The position numbers and the translations under genes were made by a program. 64,000 nt of DNA from Rhodeus uyekii. Lineage: Eukaryota > Chordata > Actinopteri > Cypriniformes > Acheilognathidae. Shown here piece by piece: positions 14,111 to 27,133 of this stretch. The stretch lies in NCBI GenBank assembly GCA_037043235.1, contig JAWRVZ010000110.1, forward strand, positions 1,027,501 to 1,091,500. Reading direction: 5' to 3'. A model generated the notes under the pieces. The model was not told where the DNA came from. It ran no database searches and saw only the letters and a list, made by a program, of their open reading frames with translations. The stretch's first letter is position 1. Each line of letters starts with the position of its first letter.

Positions 14111-14503
14111 TACAGTGGAACCCACTTATCTCAACCTCGGTTAACTCGCCAACCCTTTTTACGTCAACGTTTTTGAAGTGGAACCGCCAAACTCCCTATT
14201 TGTCTTTGCATTTTCTTATTGGTTATGTTGATTCTTTTATGTCGCGGAACCCTAATATCTCGAAAAGAGGGACAAAGTCAAACAAAAGAGGGACAAAGTC
14301 GCCACTTAACATCAGTTATCTCGATCCCTGAGCCTAATGATAGTACCGAGTTCACTGCGCATGCACAGAGTTCGCGTTGCATCACATGCACATGCATCAC
14401 GGTCCGTATGATCGCTCACTCCAATAACGCTTCACTCATTCTTGCCGCACAGTGCCGTGCAGCCGCAGAAGAACTCGCGCAAAAATCAAATCTGGGTTTC
14501 TAA
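14111..14503 (+). mobile_element. Tigger/pogo-like left end, truncated
   Basis: TACAGTGGAACCC followed by CTCGGTTAACTCG is a pogo-type terminal motif. It is followed by a GAGGGACAAAGTC direct repeat (near 14268 and 14290). No matching right-hand inverted end is found in the next kilobase, so the copy appears truncated. The 94-aa open frame inside shows no transposase signature. Confidence 0.5.
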
Positions 14504-14859
14504 AGACCTGAATATGATTGGTCAAACATTCGTGCATTTAAGGGTTACAATCAGGTGATTGATATTTTAATTCTCTTGTGTTCAATAGTCATTTCATTGT
14601 GTTTTCAGACATATTTATCAAAAAAGGTTCTGTTGTTGAAAAGGTTCTCCAAGCTGTATAATATTTATAAAATACACACCAGTGCCCCCTTGTGACTTAA
14701 GGAATATTAGTAAGAGTAAAGTCTTACCCAACTGGACGTGGTCAATAGCACATACTCCAACAAACCTGTTTGAAACTGCTTGTTTTGATCGATTTGACAG
14801 TGCATTCATACACCAAACCTTTACTCCATAAATGTGTCTGCACAATCCCACCCATTAAA

Positions 14860-15350
14860 GAGATAATTGTCTCTTACCAGACATCTTGTGACTTCTCACT
14901 TTCCAGTTTTCAGAGTCTACCACAGTCTTAATTACATCAGTCATGACAACTCTCTGAGTGTTTGGCATGGTAATCAATATGACATCATTGATGTGTTTGG
15001 TCTTGGCAGAATAGATCTACTTCACCTCTGCTGCTGCTACAAAGCAACATGGGTCTTGCAACTGCCAATACATACACAACACTCTGCTGTGAGTAAGAAA
15101 GACATGCTGCTGCTGCTGGACAATATACAATTCACAAATTATCCATAGCAGATGTATACAGATGGCCCTGGGGAAGGTGGAGAGTTTCTGAAAGCACACT
15201 GCAACTGCTGCAGAAAATGCTGCCCAAGTATTTATAGGTTGAGCAGCAAGCTCATTGGCTACTGATACAGAAGGAACCAATCAGAATGATGTGATTGCAA
15301 GCAGATTGAGTCTGCAGATCAGTCTGCACCGTCTAAATTTTCATGAAAGC
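14860..15350 (-). mobile_element. Possible LTR-like promoter fragment
   Basis: On the minus strand two CCAAT boxes (near 15275 and 15255) precede CCTATAAATACTTGG (near 15240-15225), a compact CCAAT/TATA layout, followed by CTG-rich sequence. It could be an old LTR or an unrelated regulatory stretch; edges not defined. Confidence 0.3.
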
Positions 15351-16185
15351 CTCATCTACTTTATATGAAATTACAACATTTCACTCTGTTAAACAAGCCT
15401 ACACGTTAAACTCTTAAAATGAATAGCATTTATTTAATCGTTTGACTATTGTTTAATAAGTAATATTTATTTAGTTTGCTGTGGGACACAAAAGGTGTTT
15501 TCTCAGTATAGACCTACGCTGTGACTGACAACAGAACCATAAAATTCACAAAATAAATTATCTATGCACTGTAATCCATATCTTTAGAATCCCAAGAGAC
15601 CTCAATTCAAGATTTTATTTGGCGAGCATCTCCTTTGTCAGCATTGACCACAAATGTTAAATAAGATTAAAAAATGTTCGCCCCAGCAAGCTTTACAACA
15701 TGTTTTACAGCAGTGATGTTAAATGCACACTTTGTCCGAAATTGCATTCTGGCTCTGTCTGAATGCTTAAAAATACTGCCTTTGGATAATCCATTCCAAG
15801 GTAGGAAGGCATCAAGGCAAGTCCAAATCCAAAGTTAGCTTCACTTCCTGTCTCACGAGATGCCTTCATCTGATCAATTTGTTAAGACAGCATAAATGTG
15901 TACTTTGCTTCCTTTGATATCCCACATTTCTGTGCTTTTCATTCTGTGACATTTGAACAAAAAATAAATGAAGAAGCGTCTGAAAGTTGCAATTAGTGGT
16001 AAGTTTGTGTATAAATATACATTCCTGACCAACATTTTCCACTTCTGATGTAATTTCCAGCAAGAAATTGCTATTGTTGCATTGCTTAGTTCCAAAGCTC
16101 TCTGAGGTTAGCTCCTGGGGAAATATTTTGTCCTGAGCAGCATATGTGTGCCTGGCTTGTTATTGAAAAAATAAATAACACAACA

Positions 16186-18290
16186 TGGTGTCAGAAGCGA
16201 ACTGAACCTAAAAGAACCCATTAAAGGTGTATACTGGTGAAATAAGGAGAAAGAACATGGAGAGAGAAGCTCTAGCCTTACCAATGTTAGCCTTGCAGCT
16301 AGATCTGCCAATACAAGTGATCAATAAAGTGTTTTGAGCACTACAGAATTGCATCTGGCTTGGATAAACAGCCAGAGGACTGTATGCTTTGGGAGATGAT
16401 GATGAAGATATATTGTATGTGTTAACATTGACTGATGCTCTCAAGAAATCATTTACTGCCATTATGGAGGCTTTTAACACTGTGTTAGCAAGAGGAATGC
16501 TATCTTTGAAAGAGCGCGATTCAAAAGTGGACTCAGGAGCAGAGAATCGTTTATTACAGCTGTTCATTCACTCACTGAGCAATGTGATCTCAGAGCTCTA
16601 AAAGAAGATCTCATAAGGTACCCTATTATGGTCAGCATATCCAATGCCAAATTGTTAGAAAGCTTACAGTAAAGACATGGATTTGGAATGAGAATAAGAA
16701 AGTGCAATACGAAAAAAACAGCACTGGAGCAGCTGGCAGGACACATTGAGGCTACACACAAAAAGGACAGTAGATCAGAAAAATAACCTAAAATTAACAC
16801 CGAAAACGAGTCACATGGATGTGGTTTAACATTAAGAATCAGCGCTTGAAAGACTGCCCTGCTATAGAGGCTGACTGCAGTAGATGTCATCGCATGGGGC
16901 ATTTTGAAAAATAATGTAGGCCAGCTAGAGGGGTCCATAACATCAAAGAGGGCAGTCAGAGAGTAATGAGGAAGGGGATTTTGCTTTCCTTGGAGAAGAG
17001 TATAGACAGGTAGCTGAAGGATGGAATTAACTGATTGTGCTGAATAGCGAAAACACAGTTTTCAAAACAGACACAGGGGCTGGTGTTACAATAATTCCAA
17101 TCTCCACTAAGAAATATGGGGAGTTGCAGCCGACTGGGAAATTGCTGTTCATACTAAGTAATCAAAGGCTGGATGTAAAGAGGCGGTTTAAAAGGCACCT
17201 AAGCATCAAAAAAACAAACTACAGAACAGGACATTTATGTAGTACAAGCAATTTTTTGTGCTCCCTATATTTTTTCTTTTTTAAGTTTAAGTGACATGTG
17301 AAGGATGATACGCTGTATCAGTGTGAAGCCCTCATACAGCGTCTCCACACTCTTCAAGAGCAACAGGAGGTCATTATAGCCAAATTCCTCTCATTGTTCA
17401 CTGATTTAGGGAAATTAAAGGAGCCATTCAAAATTGAGATGGAGAAGATGCTCTATCTTCATCTGCCCTTGCCAATCAGAGACAAAATACAAGAAGAGTT
17501 AAAACCTATGGAGGAGTGGGATATGAGACTTAGTGATTTCTAAGGTAACTATAAGGTAAGCCCAATGAAAGAAACGGCTATGTGTGGAATTGCCAACATA
17601 TTCAGAAAGCTGGAAGCTCCCTCTGGCTTCTGGTAAATTGTCTGAGGAAAGCTCAGTTTTGAAGATAATCACCCCATTTGGAAGATATGCCTTCAACCGT
17701 TTACCATTCAGGTTTTTGTTACCCCAGAGCATTTTTAGTGTTGCATATCACAGATGCTGAAAAACAGCAAAAGGAGTTGTGTCATGCTGTTGATATATTA
17801 GTCTATGGAGAGGACATGCAGCAATACAACAAGCGACTGATCTGGATCCGTAAGAGACTGAGAGATGAAGCTTGACTGTGAATGAGAAGTGTGTGTTTGC
17901 AATGGACGACATGTTGTTTCGGGGGCACCGCATCAGGGCTGATGGTATTGCGCAAGAACTACACTTACTATGCTCTTGGAGATGCCTGAACCAACTAGAT
18001 GGATGGAGTGAGAGAGTGACTGGGTGAGTTTTTACCTCAACTTGCATCCTGGGGATCACCAGAAAAAGAATAAAATATTCAAGAATCAATGAAAGTGTGG
18101 CTAGAGGACTGCTCCTAAGGGGGCAAGGGATCGTGATTCCACACAGCATGAGGCAAGATATCCTCCATAGTATGCAGGGTCACCAGGGTATAGTCAAGTC
18201 TCAAGCTAAGGCTCACTGGTCTGACTGGTGGCCAGGACTGTCTGCGCACATCAATCAGCTTGTGGAAAACTGCAGCACATAAGAGCACAG
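16186..18290 (+). pseudogene. Decayed Ty3/gypsy-type retrotransposon (gag-PR-RT-IN relics)
   Basis: Coding relics lie in the canonical Ty3/gypsy order, all broken by stops and frameshifts. A primer-binding-like TGGTGTCAGAAGCG sits at 16186-16199, just after a CA-ended LTR-like stretch. A gag relic (about 16330-16690; EQCDLRALKEDLIR near 16578) and a zinc knuckle (C..C....H near 16850-16925, with a stop before the last Cys) follow. An aspartic protease motif DTGA occurs near 17070. RT relics span about 17370-17940 (QEELKPMEE, ITPFGRYAFNRLPF across a frameshift, then ILVYGEDMQQYNKRL). The RT active-site D-D pair is broken (VDI). An integrase zinc-finger part is at 18097-18280. RNase H and the integrase core are missing. 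No 3' LTR is found. Confidence 0.75.
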
Positions 18291-19539
18291 AGGGCAGAGC
18301 ACAGAGGGCCTTTGTTAACCACTTCAGTGCGGGTGGGCACAGACTTGTTGTTCTGAGAGAAAAATATGTACCTTCTGATGTAGACATTTTCACATTGCAT
18401 TGCAGTAGCACAAAGCCACAGCTAACACTGTCATTTCGACATGGAGGAGACTGTTTTGTCTGATTTTGTCTCTTTAAGAACCAGTGAGAATGGGTTTACA
18501 CACATCACACCACTTGCAGCCCATGATACCCGCAAATGCTTGATTCCTGGTATTCAAATAAGAGGGGACACAGGGTTATGACAGTTCCCAAGTAAAGACT
18601 TTGCCTCGTTATTGTAAAAATGGCTGTCATTAAGTCCATATTGCTTCATCTGTCCAAACGTACAAAAATGCATTGATGCAAACGTATTAACAATAAGACC
18701 AGGCTATTGGAGGAGATGGTTAACATGTTTTTAAAGCTCACTGTTGCTGACTGCAGAGTTCCAAGGAAGTAAACCAACAGATCATATCCATATCTGAAGT
18801 GTCCCAGAAATGTTGTGATGAATTGCTTGAGATCACAGAGGGTGATTCATATTCTATCCACGTTGTCTTGCAACTTTTAAAGTCTTTAACTGCTTCGGTG
18901 TAACACTCTAGAGAAGCAGGATTTGTTTTATCTCTCACGATTGCTAGATACTCTAGAGTTACAGAATCAGCAACTTGAACATCTTACAAATTGAAGATTT
19001 GAGCTCAAAAGGGCATACAAGTATAACAAAAGAACACTTTTCTTTCTTTTTTACGTGAAAGTACTGTTAAAAATACAGGCGGGCTTTATCACTTTGAAAA
19101 AAACAAAACATGTATACTAATGTAACACAGCCCAAAACTGACCATGTGATAATATTATAAACAGTTTCCTTTCCCTTTTCAAAACAATACAATATGAAAA
19201 GCCGCCCTAAAACAAAACATTATGCTTTTACCTATGTGCAATAAAAATGCAATTGTAATGGAGAAATATAAAGAGAATTCTAAATAAAATGTGGCAATAT
19301 TTATGGTTTGTTTCTAGTTCTAGTCCCAACTTTGTTTTTGCTTCTCTTTTGAAAGTTCCCAGGTGTGTTCTGGCAACTAGCCTTGTAAGGTTGATTTCAG
19401 AATAGCATACTTCCATACTATCCTTACTATTTATTTTATATGATATAGTAAGAGTTGTGTGCTCTTTCTAAATCTTTTTCAATAGCTTTGACACCCTTGA
19501 ATGTTAATTGAAACGTAATTAAATGTGGGCTTTTTAGAT
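18291..19539. other. No gene seen
   Basis: The first 200 bases may be further retroelement debris. The rest is AT-rich with no supported feature. Confidence 0.35.
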
Positions 19540-19760
19540 TTGACTATGCCAACAGACAAGTACATACAGAAGACAAGTGTATTGCTGTCTATAAAAGGAG
19601 AGTCAGTCATAATTCTTGCAAAAAATTTCACAGCGTGCTGAATGACATTTTCATTAACATGCAGCAGATAAGACTCCTGCCTAATTAGTTTAAAGAAGCT
19701 GTCAATGCATTTAATTTGATGGACAGATATTTGCAAAGGACAAAAGATATTAATCCACAA
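19540..19760. promoter_or_regulatory. Candidate conserved non-coding element with homeodomain and GATA-type sites
   Basis: Holds CTAATTAG (19681-19688, a palindromic homeodomain dimer site), AGATAAGA (near 19665), and several TAAT and TGACA-type words in about 200 bp of complex sequence without repeats. It lies about 18 kb upstream of hmx1. Inference only. Confidence 0.35.
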
Positions 19761-20129
19761 ATCCAAAACCTGTTTTCATAATTGATAATCTGCATAAATA
19801 CACTACTGGTTTGCAGTGCATTAAGGTTGGTAAACATAACTTTATCACCACTATGGCTAAAATGAAGAGGTTTAGCAGAAGCATCTTTCCTCAGGTTATT
19901 AGACTCCTTAACGTGGACATAAAAAATACAGCTCTTTAAATATTATTTGATTTATTAATTATTATATTTTAATATTTTTTTACCTTTTATATCAAGTATA
20001 TTTTCATTGCACACTGCACAGAGAATGCCAGATCGATATTTCATTGCTTGTTGAATATTAATATAACTTGTATGTGACAAATACATTACTGGTAATTAAT
20101 GAATTAATTTAAAAAAAGAAAATCTGCAA

Positions 20130-20350
20130 AATATTTGGAGGTTTATCTCCATGGAGACCAAAGTCATTACTTTACACACACACCTGAATCTTTGCTTTCA
20201 TCTGCTGAAATGTCAATTTTTCATTCCTGTCGGCTGACAGATGGGAAGGTGACAAGTCTCCCCACCTCTGTTAGCTTCTCGTTGGGGTTTCTAAGGGAAT
20301 TTGCAATGTGTTGTTCATTTTTAAAAAGCAATATGATCTTGCAGTAGTCT
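20130..20350. promoter_or_regulatory. Candidate conserved non-coding element with RFX-like palindrome
   Basis: TCTCCATGGAGACC (near 20146) resembles an RFX X-box core. MEIS/TALE-like TGACAG occurs near 20236. The composition is balanced relative to the flanks. The 70-aa frame through it has no recognisable family. Confidence 0.3.
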
Positions 20351-21734
20351 TGCAAGCCAGCAGGGGAATATATTATCTTTACAGGTGAAATGCCATGTTG
20401 AAGTTTCAGTAATGGACAGAACCTTTAAGCATGAGAGAGTCTGCTGTCTTTAGCTTCAGGACCTGCAGCTCTCTAATTTTCAACAATAAAAAGTTGAAAT
20501 AAACTAAATAATTGAATACCCTGAGTGTTTAGATTTTTAAAAGGCCCCTGTTAATTTGAAGAGATGAGACTTGGCTTTAAAAGATGTTCACTTGGGTTGT
20601 GTGTGGGGTATTTCCAGTATATGCTAAGTTGTTTCTATTCATTTATCTGTCTTTTTGTCATTTTCAGACTTGAATATAATAAGTGTAATTCCAATGTCAA
20701 ATGATCCATTCTTGAGTCAAAATTGATTGTATTAATTAACTTCAATGAAGAGCTTTCTCAAACAAAGAGATATAGCATCTTCTTTCACGAAACGACATTT
20801 CTATTCATGTGAAAGTTCTGACAGTAGTGATTGTGTAAATATGTCTGAGAAGAATATTTTATTCCTCTCCTGTTCACTGTCTAATGTCAGAATATACCAG
20901 TTAGCTTTTATATGATTTGCTGTCTGGGGAAACAATGTGCATATTATACACTATATCTCTCTCTTTTAAGACTTGTTCCATATTACCACCAGAATTTAAA
21001 GTATTAGTATAATTAAACATTATTCAAAAAACCTTTTTCTCTACACTCTACAAGTTTTTTTTTTTGATTGTCTATTGTAAATATACAAAATATGATTAAT
21101 TATAGATTAATGCTGCCATATGCCATATGAGCTAGGTTGATCGTAAAGACTAGAGAGCATTGGTGACAATGGTTCTACGATTTACTTAGGCTTACAATGA
21201 TTTATGGAAATGGATCTGCTCTCAACAGTGTCCCAAAGCAATAAAGAATTGGTACGATCTCTTTGCGTAAAAGGTTTAGCATTTACCACTCGTCCTACTA
21301 TGTGCACTTACTGTGAGTGATACCCTTTCTGATGATGACTGAAACCTGTTCTAACTATGACTGATACCCTTACTTAGTGGGTTAGAGGAAAAATAAACGA
21401 CTGAAGAAGGTAATGCAGTGAGATTCCACATTTGTACATCCAAGTCTCCTTAATCATTTATATCTAAGTATTAGTTTCTTTTCTGGGAATAAACGCATTT
21501 TGTCTTCATTATTTATTCAGCACAAAGGTTGATTGATTAAACATTTACTTTGCAAATCATGAGCAGACTCATATAAATTGCAGTCAAAAAGATACAGATG
21601 TGTTTGATCGTCTCACTGACATGAATGCCAGACATGTCTTAATCAATGTTCTCCATATCCTTTTTAATGTCTTTCAAGCTTCCAAGTTTTATATGTAAAT
21701 TGGGTTTGATAGGTGATGTAAGATGAGGTAACCA

Positions 21735-21759
21735 CACACACACACACACACACACACAA
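21735..21759. repeat. (CA)n microsatellite
   Basis: Short CA array. Confidence 0.85.
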
Positions 21760-22089
21760 AATACAAAGGATTTCCATAGTGTGAATTACCAAGAAAATTA
21801 TCTACTAATCAAAAAGGCACTAAGCATATCCCAGATTTTGGTCTCTTTTGAAGAAAAGATCACTCCAACACATTTCTTGGACAACAGTGCCACCCTCTTT
21901 CAGATTTAGGATATTTAGGATCAGAGGAAAAATCTGATCCAGTATCATACCTTAAATTGATATTTCTTTATCTATGGGCACTTGAGCACTTGAAATTGGT
22001 TGTCTAATGATTCTACAACAAAAATAAATAAATAAAAACTTACTAATGCCAGACAATGACTTTCTTCAAGTGCTGCTGTACAGCCAAAC

Positions 22090-22190
22090 ACATCAATTTC
22101 CATTAATTTCCTATTATCGCTTTACAGCTGCTTTGAAATAATGTGTATTATATCAAAAGTGCCATATAAATGAAGGTGACAACTTGACTA
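22090..22190 (-). repeat. Cyprinid-type interspersed repeat, copy 2
   Basis: Inverse-orientation match to 1253-1345 (CTTTACAGCTGCTTTGAAAT ... ATATAAATGAAGGTGAC). Confidence 0.65.
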
Positions 22191-22366
22191 ACAAATGTCA
22201 ATAAACTGTTTTCTTGCTACCTTTTAATAACCTAATGACACATATTTACAGGTATTTATTTTCCACATAACAGTATACTCTAATATGATAACAGGTTATT
22301 ATGAAGAAGATGCTCAATTTAAACCTCAAAATAACCTTGGTAACCAATTCAAAAAATGTTTGTTAT

Positions 22367-22739
22367 TGTTACCCATCAGTCTTGTCCTTTGTGCACTTCC
22401 TATCTGTTGTGTCAGTTGTGAACTTCCAGTTCCCTTCCGTGTTCTCCCATGTGGTTCTCACCTGTGGCGTTTTCAGTCACCTCGTTTGCCAGCTGTGTCC
22501 AATCCCCTCATCACCTCCTCATGTATTTAGACCTCTTGTGGTCCATTGTCTTTGTCAGTTGTTGATGTTGCAACCTAGTCTGTGGTTGTATTCTCCAGTA
22601 TCCTTCTGAGTTAGTGCCGTTTTTGTTTGTTATTGAAAGTCTTTTGTGTGTTTGCCTTTTTGAATAAAAGAGGGTTCTGTTGGAAACCTGTGCTCTCCGT
22701 TGTCTGTCTCCGCATCGCACATGTTCCCCAAGTGTAACA
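22367..22739 (+). mobile_element. Solo LTR with 5-bp target-site duplication
   Basis: A 373-bp element starting TGTTACCC and ending AGTGTAACA (TG...CA with a 6-bp inverted end). It is flanked on both sides by GTTAT (22362-22366 and 22740-22744). A poly(A) signal AATAAA sits at 22663-22668, about 75 bp before the 3' end, as expected for R/U5. No internal region is attached, so it fits LTR-LTR recombination of a full element. Open frames across it are not genes. Confidence 0.9.
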
Positions 22740-22744
22740 GTTAT

Positions 22745-23049
22745 GGTGTACAAATGACACCAGACTATCTTTATTTATATATTTTATTACAAAATACATA
22801 GAAACTATATATGTGTTTATTTTAGATTAGGCAAAAGTAATAGAATTTAAAAAAATCAAAAATAATAGTAATCATTAGGAACCATTTACCATTAGAAAAC
22901 ATTTAAAAATGTAGTCATGATGTTTGCAAAATGATAAAATGGAATGCTCCCTAAATGTTTACACAAAACAATTTATTTTTAACTGGAAGCTTTTAGAGAA
23001 CATTCAGCAATAAGAATCAACTTCTTGATATGTTTCATTATTGACTGTA
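22745..23049. other. No gene seen
   Basis: AT-rich spacer. Confidence 0.4.
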
Positions 23050-23330
23050 ACTCCTATGTTGTGGGGACCAAATTTTATCCCTCAAGAATACCAGATACCT
23101 TTGACCTTGTGGGCGCTTTTCTTCTTCTACCTTTTTTTTTGTTTGTTTTTTTGTTTTTTGTGTGTGGTCCCCATGAGGAAAATGGCTTTAAAATAATACT
23201 AAAACTTTTTAGAAAAATTTAAAAATGCTTAATCTGAGGGTTGTGTTTAGGTCTAGGGGACAGAACATTGTATAGTATAAAAAAAAACATAGCTTTATGT
23301 CATTATGTCCATAAAACATGGAAACCCTTA
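23050..23330 (+). repeat. GTCCCC interspersed repeat, copy 2
   Basis: Units TTGTGGGGACCAAATTTTAT (approximate), TGTGGTCCCCATGAGGAAAA, AGGGTTGTGTTTAGGTCTAG and GTCCATAAAACATGGAAACC match the reverse complement of 10924-11153. It is interrupted by a T-rich tract near 23130-23160. The 65-aa frame through it is not a gene. Confidence 0.65.
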
Positions 23331-24360
23331 CTTAAAAAGTTTAAGCATGCTATTAGTAGGCCTATACGTCTTTTAAAATAAAATAAAATGAAGAAAACGT
23401 TAAGCCTACAAATGACCTACTTCTCAGAAACATAGGCCCACCGGTACTTAAAATGACACTTAAGTATATTTAACTTATACAGACAGAAATGTCTAAGTAT
23501 GGCCAATTTAATCTATGCACTCAATCTTTTAATAAGACTCATTAGACGATATACTATGTTTTTGACTCTTATCTTGGAAGCCAAAACACTAAGTCACGGT
23601 AGAAAGAGAATATGTCGAAGAAGAGAATTAGTGCTATTGTTAATGTCAGTTAATTAATTTCTCCTTTAATTGGGGATCGTAATGATTTGATTACATTAAT
23701 TGTAATCAATTTTAAATAATACAGTCGTTAAGCACGCTTCGTGTTTAGAGCGATATAAGAAAGAATTGACCGACGAGAAACAATTAGGTTTGTTTTGAAG
23801 AACTTTGCTGCCCTCTACTGGTACGCCATGTTGAAACTACAGTCTACATTCAGTTTAGTGTCATTTACATAGAATTGGCATCATATGTAACTGTGTATAA
23901 AACCAGGAATCTTGGAAGACATTAAAAAGGAAACATTAATTGCAAACATTAAGACATCTCTGACATTCAATTGGTTGGTTGTCTATGTATAGGCGATGTT
24001 ATCGAATCTCTGAACATTGGCCAACTAAAACAAACCTGGCTGTCAAATTGCACAAAGATTCCTAATTAATTACACACTGTGATTTAACGTGATGTCACTG
24101 TATATCATTTTAGTTTTTTTGTGAAATAGGCTACAGGAACTTACTTAATGCCATGAACTTATTTTAATAACATAAAGTATTTTCTTCTGTAAATTTGTTA
24201 TGGTTGTATTGTTTTAAAAACCCAAAATGCTGTAGGTCCATCAGAACCATGAGCACAAACAACAAAAATAAAAATGCCACAAAATAATGAATGTAAAATT
24301 ATATTGTATATAACCTAACTTAGTGTTTCCAATTAAACAAACAGAATATTATAATCCAAT

Positions 24361-24430
24361 TCATATTTATTTGTATTGCGTTTTTCACAATACTTATTTC
24401 AATGCAGTTTTACAGAAAATGCATGTGTCT
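24361..24430 (+). repeat. Cyprinid-type interspersed repeat, copy 3 (diverged)
   Basis: TTTATTTGTATTGCGTTTTT ... TTCAATGCAGTTTTACAG follows the same core as the copies at 1253 and 22090. Confidence 0.5.
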
Positions 24431-25206
24431 ACATTACTGTTTAGAGTGATCCGTTATCAGAGGAGATTGTGTCTAAGTAATGCATTTTAGAAATGTTCAG
24501 TACTAAGATAATACAAATCATGCAGTTAGCTTAGATTGGGTATTAATTTAAAGAAGGAAACAATGAGCTCATTGAAGTTATGTAAAGTAAAAGGATATTT
24601 AAATACTCGTATATTGCATAAAAAAAATACTTACTGAAAGCTACCCTATGATGTACAAAGCAAATATTGTTTAGAAATGTCTGTCTCTGTCAAAAAACAT
24701 CTATATTTTAAATGCTTACTGTACATTCATATACAATATTTATTTATTTTGATAAAAAAAGAACAATGGATAAGTTTAAATTATCACCTTTCTTGATTTG
24801 TGGAATATCTAATCATTTTTAACCCTTTTTATTTCATAAAAATAAACGATCTATACATTTTCTGTCTCACTGCATTTTGTCAGGTAATTAATCAGATTAA
24901 TCCTCAAAAGTTGTTCAGCTTAATCCTCAAACATTTTTCCGATTATCTTTAAAACAAAGACTTTCCATAAATTTAAAGAATGTACTCATTAACTCATTAA
25001 CACATTTAAAAGAATGCATAAAACATTTACATTTGCTAAATTTGTTCTATAAAAAAAGTAAAAAAATAAAATAAAAATAAAAACAGTAACTAGAAAACCC
25101 GTTCAAGATTCCTGCAACTTTTTACCCTTTGGGAAGTGAAAACCATACACTTTGAAAATAAATGAATTAATAAAGCCATTACCTTTAAGTACCGTTAAAA
25201 GAAAAA
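24431..25206. other. No gene seen
   Basis: Very AT-rich; no supported feature. Confidence 0.4.
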
Positions 25207-25526
25207 CGGTAACACTTTATAATTAGGTTTCATTAGTTAACTACATTAGTTAGCATGAACTAAGTGAAAAAACTTCTAAAGCATTTATAAATTAATAATT
25301 TACAACTCTTGGTTAATGTTCATGTCAACATTTATTAATTCATTGTTCAAATCAAAAGTTGTATCTGCTAATAATATATAATGGACCTGAGCTGACATGA
25401 ACTAACAATGAACAGTTAATAAAGATAAATAAATACTACAACAAACGTATTGCTCATAGGTAATAATGCATGGTATAATAACTACCGTAATGTTAATTAA
25501 TGACCTTATTGCAAACTGTTACTTTG
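25207..25526. mobile_element. 'GGTAACACTTTA' fold-back MITE, copy 1
   Basis: Starts CGGTAACACTTTATAATTAG and ends TTGCAAACTGTTACTTT. The ends are inverted repeats and the interior is full of TTAACTA/TAGTTAA words. A second copy lies at 27134-27400. The type is very common in cyprinid genomes. Confidence 0.75.
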
Positions 25527-25589
25527 GGGAGGTTTTTTTTTTTTTATACACAAAAGTATGACTTCACCAAGAGTGAGTTGATTTGTATT

Positions 25590-25920
25590 TCTCGTGTATT
25601 CTGATATCTTCTTTTATTCAAGACAGAGACTGCATGTGAGCAGGGGAAATAACAGTGTTCAGTGACACCAGTCAAGCACCATAGTTTATACTAAGGAAAT
25701 AGAAGCTGACAACATCCATTCCTCATGGGAGCCCTTTGTACACAAGACTATGACACCAGCGTGCTTTACTAATGGTAGCAAACATTTTCGTTTGACACCT
25801 GAAATTGGAAATCACAGATCCTATAACTGACTAAACGATGGTTGAAAAGGGAGCATCATAACCAGGCTAATTAATTACTTCACTGTTTAAATACGAAAAT
25901 GCACCTGAAAAAGTTTGTTG
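25590..25920. promoter_or_regulatory. Candidate conserved non-coding element
   Basis: Complex sequence between two MITEs, without repeat or coding signature, including TTAATTACTTCACTG near 25870. Weak call based on composition. Confidence 0.2.
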
Positions 25921-27133
25921 TAAGTAAACTGGATAGATGAATTGGATGAAAAAGTGCATAGAATTTGTTCCCTCTAATTTATCACTATAAATGATCAATT
26001 TAAAATAAGGAATTTAAGAATCTATAAGGCTGTAAAGGTAATGAAGGATTGCTCACAGCATATACAGAACAACTTATACAAAGCAAACTATTTTTTTTTT
26101 CTGTACACAAACTAGTCAACTGAACAGCCATTAATCAGACTAAGCACTCCAGCATTTGAGATGCCTCTTAGGTAATTGACCAGTCAGAGAAAAAGTGGAT
26201 TAGAGATACATCAATAGCAATCAATTGTCAAACAGTAACCTGCTACTCAGTTAAACCCACTGTGTTATATGATGTGACGCTAACAGAAATCCACATCTAG
26301 CAACATACGGATTAGAGTATTATGTCTTGTATAAATTACATTTAAAAAAAACATATACTGAATTTATGAACTGCAATAAACCAATAAATATATCATTTCA
26401 AAAAAGCTATGCACATACCTAATTCCTGAGAGAGAGACAATGGTTCTGTTGCAGAATATGGATTTAAGAGAACATGGATCAAAGTTTCCATTATTATACA
26501 TCACATGTGTAAAGTTGAGTAAACAAACATTGTTATACATACATAGCACAGCAAGCGTTAATTAATAAAGTCATGTAAAAAAAAAAAAAACATTTACAAG
26601 AAATTCTCAGATTTTCATTTAAACAATCTTTATATGAATAAATGTATATTTTTGTGACTAATTATGTAAGAAATCTAACATGTAGCTAACACATTTTATT
26701 AATACAAAAAGCATTACCTTGGAGAAGATCTGATGAGATGAAAAAAAAGATTGTTGACCAAACTGTAATACTTAATGACAGAAATGTTGTCCTAAAAACA
26801 TTTTATTTCAGTATTTTCAATGTAATTGAATCATAATTAATAAATAATAATAGTTCTTGTTTTTATTAGAAACAGTCCTGTTGGATGATAAGTTAGTTAC
26901 AACATAATTAGCAACGCAATTTATTCCACTGGACTTAAATATTGGTAGTTTTTAGATAAAAGTAAAAATTAAGAATTAGAAAATGAAATTTACTTCTAAC
27001 AGATATTATGCTGTAATTTAAGAAAACGATGTGCTACTGCTATGATATTTAATGTTGTTTTTGGATGCTTAAAGTCTGAATTGATTATTTTTAACTGATT
27101 TTCATTATTTAAAATTGATTTAATTTGCTTAAA
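25921..27133. other. No gene seen
   Basis: AT-rich; short poly(A)/poly(T) tracts only. Confidence 0.4.

Noticed and set aside
22285..22609. Overlapping 81- and 102-aa frames
   Set aside because: They lie across the solo LTR and are non-coding.
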